Assembly: GCF_002265435.1 (NCBI RefSeq)
Contig: NZ_NOKQ01000204.1
Location: 47,231-111,230 of the forward strand
Source: Tetzosporium hominis
GTDB lineage: Bacteria; Bacillota; Bacilli; Bacillales_A; Planococcaceae
Reading direction: 5' to 3'
Length of the DNA: 64,000 nucleotides
Shown here: one piece after another, positions 59,223 through 64,000 of the stretch
Position numbering within the stretch: position 1 is the first letter of the stretch
How the letters are laid out: every line of letters begins with the position of its first letter
Notes under the pieces: generated by a model
What the model was told of the DNA's origin: nothing
Database searches by the model: none
The model's input: only the letters and a program-made list of their open reading frames with translations
Made by a program: the position numbers and the translations under genes

Positions 59223-62200
59223 ATGACAACGGAACGTTTATTTACATGTCCTGTTCGTTTGACGAAAGCCGTTCAAGAGGCCTTTAAACGCTTTGGATGG
59301 GCAGAGACGGGATTTCTGACACAACAGCCGATATTTACCGTCCAAATTGAAAAAAATAAAGAATCAGAGCAGACCGCGACCAAGGTGCTGCTCTATTTTA
59401 CGCACTTTTCGCAGCCAGATAACGCCGGCAAGATGCCGGTTCTCACTTTGCTCGAAGAAGATCATGTGCTGACAGCTGTTCATTTTATGATGGTTCCAAA
59501 AAAGATAGGGCAACCGACAAACTGGAGACGCAGCGTCCAACTTGCGTTTGCACCGGACGCTCGCATCAAAAATCCGATGCCTCCCGCTTTTCGTGAATGG
59601 TTGCAAGATCTTCCGTTTGCTAATGAACGAACAGATTATGTTCGGAAGCGGATTGCTGGTTGGGAAGGCTATTTAGCTATTCAAGAGCAACAACTGGATA
59701 TTCCGGACATCAAATTCCGCTATCAAGATGTGGCGGTGCAAAAAGACTTCCGCAAGTTGACGCTGTATCAAGTAGAGTTGAAGCCTGAAGAGTGGAAGCA
59801 GATGCGTCAAATGGACATTAAGCTTCTTAGTTTAGGAAAAGAAGTGGGAAAAGTCAGCAAAGCAAATCCTCGAGACAGAATCTTAGAGATTGATGTGCTC
59901 TCCTATATGGAAGATGTCATTCGTCGCACGCCACTGGATCGTCTTGGACATGATGCCGTGGTGTCGAACTTTGCCTCTCTAAGTCAGATTCGAAGACTGC
60001 GATCAGGTTTCCAGCAATTAGAGAGAGGGCAAGCTGAAAATCCGTTACTTGAGCAAATCTTATTTGAAGAGACACCGCCGGTTGCTCCGCTTCGCACCAT
60101 TCCAAAGCTGACATTCTCGCATCCTTTAAACCCGTTTCAAAGACGAGCTGTCGAAGGAGCCATTGCTGCAGAAGATCTTTATGTGATTCAAGGGCCGCCA
60201 GGCACCGGGAAGACAACGGTCATCTCTGAAATTTGTCTTCAAAATGCTAAGGCCGGCCTTCGTACACTGGTTGCTTCCCAGTCCAATCTGGCCGTAGACA
60301 ATGCACTCAGTCGCTTGTTGGCAAATAAAGATATCCGGATTCTACGCGTAGGACGGACGGAGAGTATTGAAGAAGAAGGGCAACGGTTTATAGAAGAAAA
60401 CATCGGACAGTACTGGCGAGATGTCACATTAAAAACTGTTACGGATGCGGTCTCGGAACGTGCTCCTCGTCTACAACACATCACATCGGAACTTGCGAGA
60501 CTTCGCCCGTTATTTCAAGAAACTGAAGTACGACTAGAAAAGTGTCAACGAGCTGTTCAGAAAAAAGAGCGGGCGTTGGCTGAGCAAAAGGTGCTTCAAA
60601 CCGAACTTACGGAACTCCTGACGAATATGGAGCAGATTAAGGAACAGCGAACGCGTCTCCAAGAACAAGTTGAAAAGGCTTCTCAAAAAGTTCTAGATGC
60701 ACAAGAAGTGAAAGCGCAATTAGAAGAAAAACAGAAAGGCTATCCGGAGCCTCAGGTCATTCAATCGGACATTATGGAGAAAAGAGAACGCATTCAAGCT
60801 GTCAACCAATTGTTAGAAATCAAAACGCTCCTTCAAGAACGAGAAACCACTCTGCAACAGATTGAAGAAATCGAACGAGAACTGGCAGGTCTTGAGAGTA
60901 AACTCCAAGTGATGGATTCTGAAATCGAAGAGATTCGTCAGTTGCGTTCTGTAGCGGCGATTCACCAGATGCTAGAGAGAGAACCCGCATTTGCGACAGC
61001 CCGTGTGTTGTTCAAAGTAAAAGGGATTGAAGGCATCAGAGGGCTGGTTAAGACGTATCACCCTGCAAAAGAGCTATACGCTCGCTATGACAAGGCATTG
61101 CTATACTTTATTGGGCTTTTAAAAGAGAAGAAGCGGCCTGTTCGCCCTGTAGCAGAACCGACGTTTACCCATCCGGAACTTGAACGCTATCTTGAGCAAG
61201 GTCGTCACTGGATTCGCATGAAGCAGCTGCCTTCAACCCGTGAACTAGCCGATTACGTTCAAGGACTCTATACTCGCATGCGTTATTTAGCGGCTATTGA
61301 TGCGTACTATGAAGAACTGGTAGTCCGGGGCGAGTCTGAACTCGAGTTATTGAGAACGGAGTTGCAAGAGCAAGCGCTCCTTCAGAATCAGCAAGAACGG
61401 AAACAAGCGCGTACGTTTGAAGAAAGAAAAGAGCATCTTTCAGAACTTCTTGCGGAGCAGACCTCTCGTTGGAATGAGGTAAACGGAGAGACTGTGCGAT
61501 CACAACTTGAAGAAGTAGATGCAACCAGCAAGTTTACATTAGAACGAGAGCTCGTCACTTTAGAACGGTTACGAGTGGAAATAGAATCTTTTGAGGCGAC
61601 CTATCAAATGGCTTGTGATTCATTGTCAGAGACAGAGAAAGAAAGTCACACAGCACAGAAACAACTGACTACATTCTTGACCGAATCCGCAGGTTATGAT
61701 GAGGAACGGACGCGTCTTGAGCAAGAGATTCGTTTATTAGAGCCTCTAGTAAGTGAAAAGCCGGAGGAGCAGCTTGAAGCCGTGCAAAAGGAATGGCTGT
61801 CTCTTAAATTTGAGCTCGATAAATATGAAAAAGAAGACAAAGAAGCACCGGTTCATCAAGCGCTACAGACGCAGTGGCAAGAACTTCTGGAGCAAGCGTC
61901 TGCAGAAGACGTCGATGAGATCCGGAAGCTGAATGTTAAATATGCAAATGTCATCGGAACGACTTGTGTGGCATCAGCACGTAAAGACTTTATAGAAAAC
62001 TATCCTTCTTTTGATGTCGTCATCATCGACGAAGTATCAAAAGCGACTCCTCCAGAGCTGTTACTTCCCATGCTAAAAGGGAAGAAGGTCATCTTGGTGG
62101 GTGACCATCATCAGTTGCCACCATTATTAGGTGATGACACTCTTGAAGAGACCCTAGCTCAACTGATAGAAGAACAAACGGAGTTTACGGGTAAACAAGA

Positions 62201-63017
62201 GTTGGAGAGCTTATTAAAAGAGTCCTTATTCGAAAGGCTTTATAAACATCTTCCGGCCACCCATAAAACGATGCTCGCGATTCAATACCGGATGCATGAG
62301 ACCATCATGGAAACCATTGCTCCGTTCTATCAATATGAGCAAGATGCCTTGTCTTGCGGTCTTGAAGATTCCGAGAGTCAAAGAGCGCATGGGTTAGCGA
62401 CTTCGTGGCTCCGGAAAAAAGATCATGTGGTTTGGGTTGACTTGCCGAATCAACAAGGTTTCTTGGAAGAACGAGCAAAAGGCGGAAGCAGTTTATGGAA
62501 CCCAGCAGAACTTGAAGTGACCAAAAAGGCATTGATTGACTTAAATGCCGCAGTGGAACGCAGCAAGCAGCAAGGCTTGTTCCCGCTAGATGCTCAAAAA
62601 ACAGTAGGAGTCATCAGTTTTTACGGAGAGCAAGTGAAGCAGCTGGACCGTTTGATTCAACAAGAATTGCGTCTGCCACATCTTCATATGAGAACGGGCA
62701 CAGTCGATCGATTCCAAGGCATGGAGATGGAAGTCATCGTCTTAAGCATGGTTCGAAATCAGACAGAGGGCAGAGGAGATATCGGTTTTGCCAACGATTA
62801 CCGCCGTTTGAACGTGGCTTTGTCCCGAGCGAAAGAATTGTTGATCTTGATTGGTAGCCAGGAGATGTTCACAAGACGTGTAAAACGTGAAGCGACGCGC
62901 GCGATGTATGGACATGTTGTCCAACTGGTCGACCGGTTGGAGACACGTAGAACACCAGAGGAGGTGACCGGTGATGGCCGAGCAACAAGCGAAATTGAAG
63001 AGCCAATTACTTCGTAA
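59223..63017 (+). CDS. SF1 (UPF1/DNA2-like) helicase with long coiled-coil insertion
   Basis: A 1264-residue protein. Walker A QGPPGTGKTTVI lies near residue 325; motif Ia SQSNLAVDNALSRL follows; Walker B VVIIDEVSKATPPELL is near 930, VGDHHQLPPLL near 960, IQYRMHETIM near 1020, TVDRFQGMEMEVIVLSMVRN near 1160 and RRLNVALSRAKELLILIG near 1195. Between motif Ia and Walker B about 500 residues form coiled coil with a globular middle (about 590-690). The N-terminal 300 residues are unfamiliar. It should be an ATP-driven nucleic-acid translocase. The ATG at 59223 has AGGGA before it. The next gene overlaps its end. Confidence 0.87.
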   Translation: MTTERLFTCPVRLTKAVQEAFKRFGWAETGFLTQQPIFTVQIEKNKESEQTATKVLLYFTHFSQPDNAGKMPVLTLLEEDHVLTAVHFMMVPKKIGQPTNWRRSVQLAFAPDARIKNPMPPAFREWLQDLPFANERTDYVRKRIAGWEGYLAIQEQQLDIPDIKFRYQDVAVQKDFRKLTLYQVELKPEEWKQMRQMDIKLLSLGKEVGKVSKANPRDRILEIDVLSYMEDVIRRTPLDRLGHDAVVSNFASLSQIRRLRSGFQQLERGQAENPLLEQILFEETPPVAPLRTIPKLTFSHPLNPFQRRAVEGAIAAEDLYVIQGPPGTGKTTVISEICLQNAKAGLRTLVASQSNLAVDNALSRLLANKDIRILRVGRTESIEEEGQRFIEENIGQYWRDVTLKTVTDAVSERAPRLQHITSELARLRPLFQETEVRLEKCQRAVQKKERALAEQKVLQTELTELLTNMEQIKEQRTRLQEQVEKASQKVLDAQEVKAQLEEKQKGYPEPQVIQSDIMEKRERIQAVNQLLEIKTLLQERETTLQQIEEIERELAGLESKLQVMDSEIEEIRQLRSVAAIHQMLEREPAFATARVLFKVKGIEGIRGLVKTYHPAKELYARYDKALLYFIGLLKEKKRPVRPVAEPTFTHPELERYLEQGRHWIRMKQLPSTRELADYVQGLYTRMRYLAAIDAYYEELVVRGESELELLRTELQEQALLQNQQERKQARTFEERKEHLSELLAEQTSRWNEVNGETVRSQLEEVDATSKFTLERELVTLERLRVEIESFEATYQMACDSLSETEKESHTAQKQLTTFLTESAGYDEERTRLEQEIRLLEPLVSEKPEEQLEAVQKEWLSLKFELDKYEKEDKEAPVHQALQTQWQELLEQASAEDVDEIRKLNVKYANVIGTTCVASARKDFIENYPSFDVVIIDEVSKATPPELLLPMLKGKKVILVGDHHQLPPLLGDDTLEETLAQLIEEQTEFTGKQELESLLKESLFERLYKHLPATHKTMLAIQYRMHETIMETIAPFYQYEQDALSCGLEDSESQRAHGLATSWLRKKDHVVWVDLPNQQGFLEERAKGGSSLWNPAELEVTKKALIDLNAAVERSKQQGLFPLDAQKTVGVISFYGEQVKQLDRLIQQELRLPHLHMRTGTVDRFQGMEMEVIVLSMVRNQTEGRGDIGFANDYRRLNVALSRAKELLILIGSQEMFTRRVKREATRAMYGHVVQLVDRLETRRTPEEVTGDGRATSEIEEPITS

Positions 63018-63714
63018 CCCGGTGCTTACCATTGTCAAAGAGGCTTCCTGGGAGTTGCCTCTCTGGTCCTTTGAAGTGGGCTATATGCCAGTGCGCAGAT
63101 TCCGTCTCGATATTTTGATGCGAATGATGCTCCACGTCATCGAGACGCTTCCTGTCCGAAGAGCAATAGCCATTGCAGATATTTTACATGTGGAAGAATT
63201 GTTTATAGAAGACCTGTTAACTAAGATGCAGCAGAACGGACTTGTTGAATTGGAGAAGAGCGGGTATAGCTTGACCATACAGGGAACTCGACAACTTCAA
63301 GCGGGGGTATGCGAGGAATTGCAGGAGGAACGCTTCGATCAATTGCTCTACAGTCCCGTTCATAGTGGGTTCATACCTACAGAGTTTGAAATAGAAGTAA
63401 TGGAACAACCTACTAACGCCTTCAGGTTCACTCAGCTTGATCAACGTATCGATCTAAACGAAGACCAGTTAGTAGAAGGAATTCGGGGAAAGATGGCTGA
63501 AGAAACAGAGCATGTAGGAGATTTTGTGGAGACAGTGGATGCCTTATCCAGTTCTGATGACGGAGAAGTTCAGTGGGTGACTTGCTATGAGTTTTTAGTC
63601 TATGATTCTAAAGAGCAGCAGCATTATGTACGGGTATGGAATCCAGCGATCGGCAGCTGGGACGCGACACTCGAGCAGGCTATTGAAGAACAAGAAGCAC
63701 CAACCTGGAAATAA
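62974..63714 (+). CDS. Winged-helix-like partner of the SF1 helicase, unrecognised
   Basis: A 246-residue protein overlapping the helicase gene by 44 bases, with GAGGAGGTG before its GTG/ATG pair (62971/62974), so the two are made together. Residues about 40-115 look like a winged helix (RRAIAIADILHVEELFIEDL, LLTKMQQNGLVELEKSGYSL). An acidic linker and a beta-rich end follow (EVQWVTCYEFLVYDSKEQQH). I recognise no family. Its coupling suggests that it recruits the helicase to DNA or RNA. Confidence 0.6.
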   Translation: MAEQQAKLKSQLLRNPVLTIVKEASWELPLWSFEVGYMPVRRFRLDILMRMMLHVIETLPVRRAIAIADILHVEELFIEDLLTKMQQNGLVELEKSGYSLTIQGTRQLQAGVCEELQEERFDQLLYSPVHSGFIPTEFEIEVMEQPTNAFRFTQLDQRIDLNEDQLVEGIRGKMAEETEHVGDFVETVDALSSSDDGEVQWVTCYEFLVYDSKEQQHYVRVWNPAIGSWDATLEQAIEEQEAPTWK

Positions 63715-63716
63715 GA

Positions 63717-64000
63717 AAGAGGCTGGGACAAAAGCCAGCAAATGGAGTTTCTCATAATGAGAAACTCCCTTTTTGGTCTACTATGCTTCTAAAGAATTAT
63801 GAACCTGAGATGCCATTTCCCAGGGTATCAGAGGTTCTGCGAGACCCCGCAGTCGCCCGTAATCCAAGTTTTGAATTTTAGAATACTCGTATGAAACGCT
63901 CCGTACTTTAACCGAGGTGTAGCGCGAGGAGCATTCCTGTCTTGAACGCAAAGACATCTTGAAAAGAAAAAAGTCCTCTTGTATGATGCAGGTATCAACG
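63717..64000. repeat. Intergenic repeat or mobile-element margin without a clear gene
   Basis: The stretch opens with GAGGCTGGGACAAAAGCC, a motif I know as a recurrent intergenic repeat in Firmicutes, often near insertion sequences. The rest is locally more GC-rich (GAGACCCCGCAGTCGCCCG). The minus strand has a 58-codon frame (63957 to 63781: MSLRSRQECSSRY..., ending PWEMASQVHNSLEA) without a ribosome site. I see no transposase, but one may start beyond the right edge. Confidence 0.4.
63741..63775 (+). terminator. Intrinsic terminator
   Basis: GGAGTTTCTCA / TGAGAAACTCC with a TAA loop and CTTTTT closes the helicase operon. It lies inside the AGGCTGGGACAAAA-type element described next. Confidence 0.8.

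Noticed and set aside
63781..63957. 58-codon minus-strand ORF as a real gene
   Set aside because: It has no ribosome site, no recognisable family, and lies in a repeat-like region; it is kept only as a remark.
1..64000. CRISPR array, rRNA or tRNA genes
   Set aside because: No regularly spaced direct repeats and no cloverleaf or rRNA-like stretches were seen when reading through.

Overview
The window looks like a chromosomal segment of a low-to-mid-GC Gram-positive bacterium of the order Bacillales. A Planococcaceae-like host is my best guess, but it rests on gene content alone. Support comes from strong AGGAGG-type ribosome binding sites, lipoprotein signal peptides, and many gene pairs known from Bacillus: UppP, CopC/CopD, MhqR/MhqD, YerO/SwrC, CatE, YhgD/YhgE, the Kip/Pxp group, a DUF1292 protein and a yybP-ykoY riboswitch. 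I saw no rRNA, tRNA, CRISPR array or intact prophage. Most genes sit in short operons closed by intrinsic terminators.

Region by region. 1-9.9 kb: aldo/keto reductase tail, a TPR-GAF-GGDEF diguanylate cyclase, a small ORF coupled to a sigma-region-2-only protein, a permuted papain-fold protein, a CdsA-like protein with a degraded signature, ribosomal protein L33, UppP, CopC-CopD and malate dehydrogenase. 9.9-20.5 kb: a catabolic island with acyl-CoA dehydrogenase, TetR regulator, acyl-CoA ligase, TRAP transporter (P-M-Q), nitronate monooxygenase-like protein, enoyl-CoA hydratase, 3-hydroxyacyl-CoA dehydrogenase and thiolase. Together these could import an organic acid, activate it and beta-oxidise it. 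20.6-23.6 kb: an MhqR-type quinone/electrophile-response operon and a zinc alcohol dehydrogenase, then a relic of a threonine aldolase-like gene. 23.8-29 kb: ECF sigma/anti-sigma pair, a yybP-ykoY (Mn2+) riboswitch driving a CaCA cation exchanger, an ECF S-component and an ABC exporter. 29-34 kb: TetR plus an RND pump (YerO/SwrC type) and a CatE-like dioxygenase. 34-40.5 kb: HAD phosphatase, metallo-beta-lactamase-fold hydrolase, two genes truncated head to head (TetR and SDR relics), and YhgE with its TetR regulator.

40.5-51.9 kb holds the most striking system: an oligopeptide-type ABC transporter. Its two ATPases are fused into one divergent gene, both permeases carry long extra N-terminal membrane regions, and the substrate-binding lipoprotein reads as a circular permutation of the SBP_bac_5 fold. 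Beside it lie an RQC-like winged-helix/zinc protein and a 5-oxoprolinase operon (pxpB-pxpC-iclR-pxpA).

51.9-64 kb: a multi-PAS GGDEF protein, a catalytically degenerate M50-like membrane protein, and a PsiE-like protein. Next is a previously unannotated cluster of microproteins (two paralogues of 54 and 51 aa plus a 32-aa ORF) whose duplicated upstream module carries the same operator pattern as the adjacent ArsR gene. Then come an M48 peptidase-ankyrin fusion, a DUF218 protein, a DUF1292 protein, a truncated STAS gene, and a large SF1 helicase with a coiled-coil insertion, coupled to a winged-helix partner. The last 280 bases look like a repeat or mobile-element margin without a convincing gene.

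All family assignments come from reading motifs by eye; no database search or structure prediction was run.
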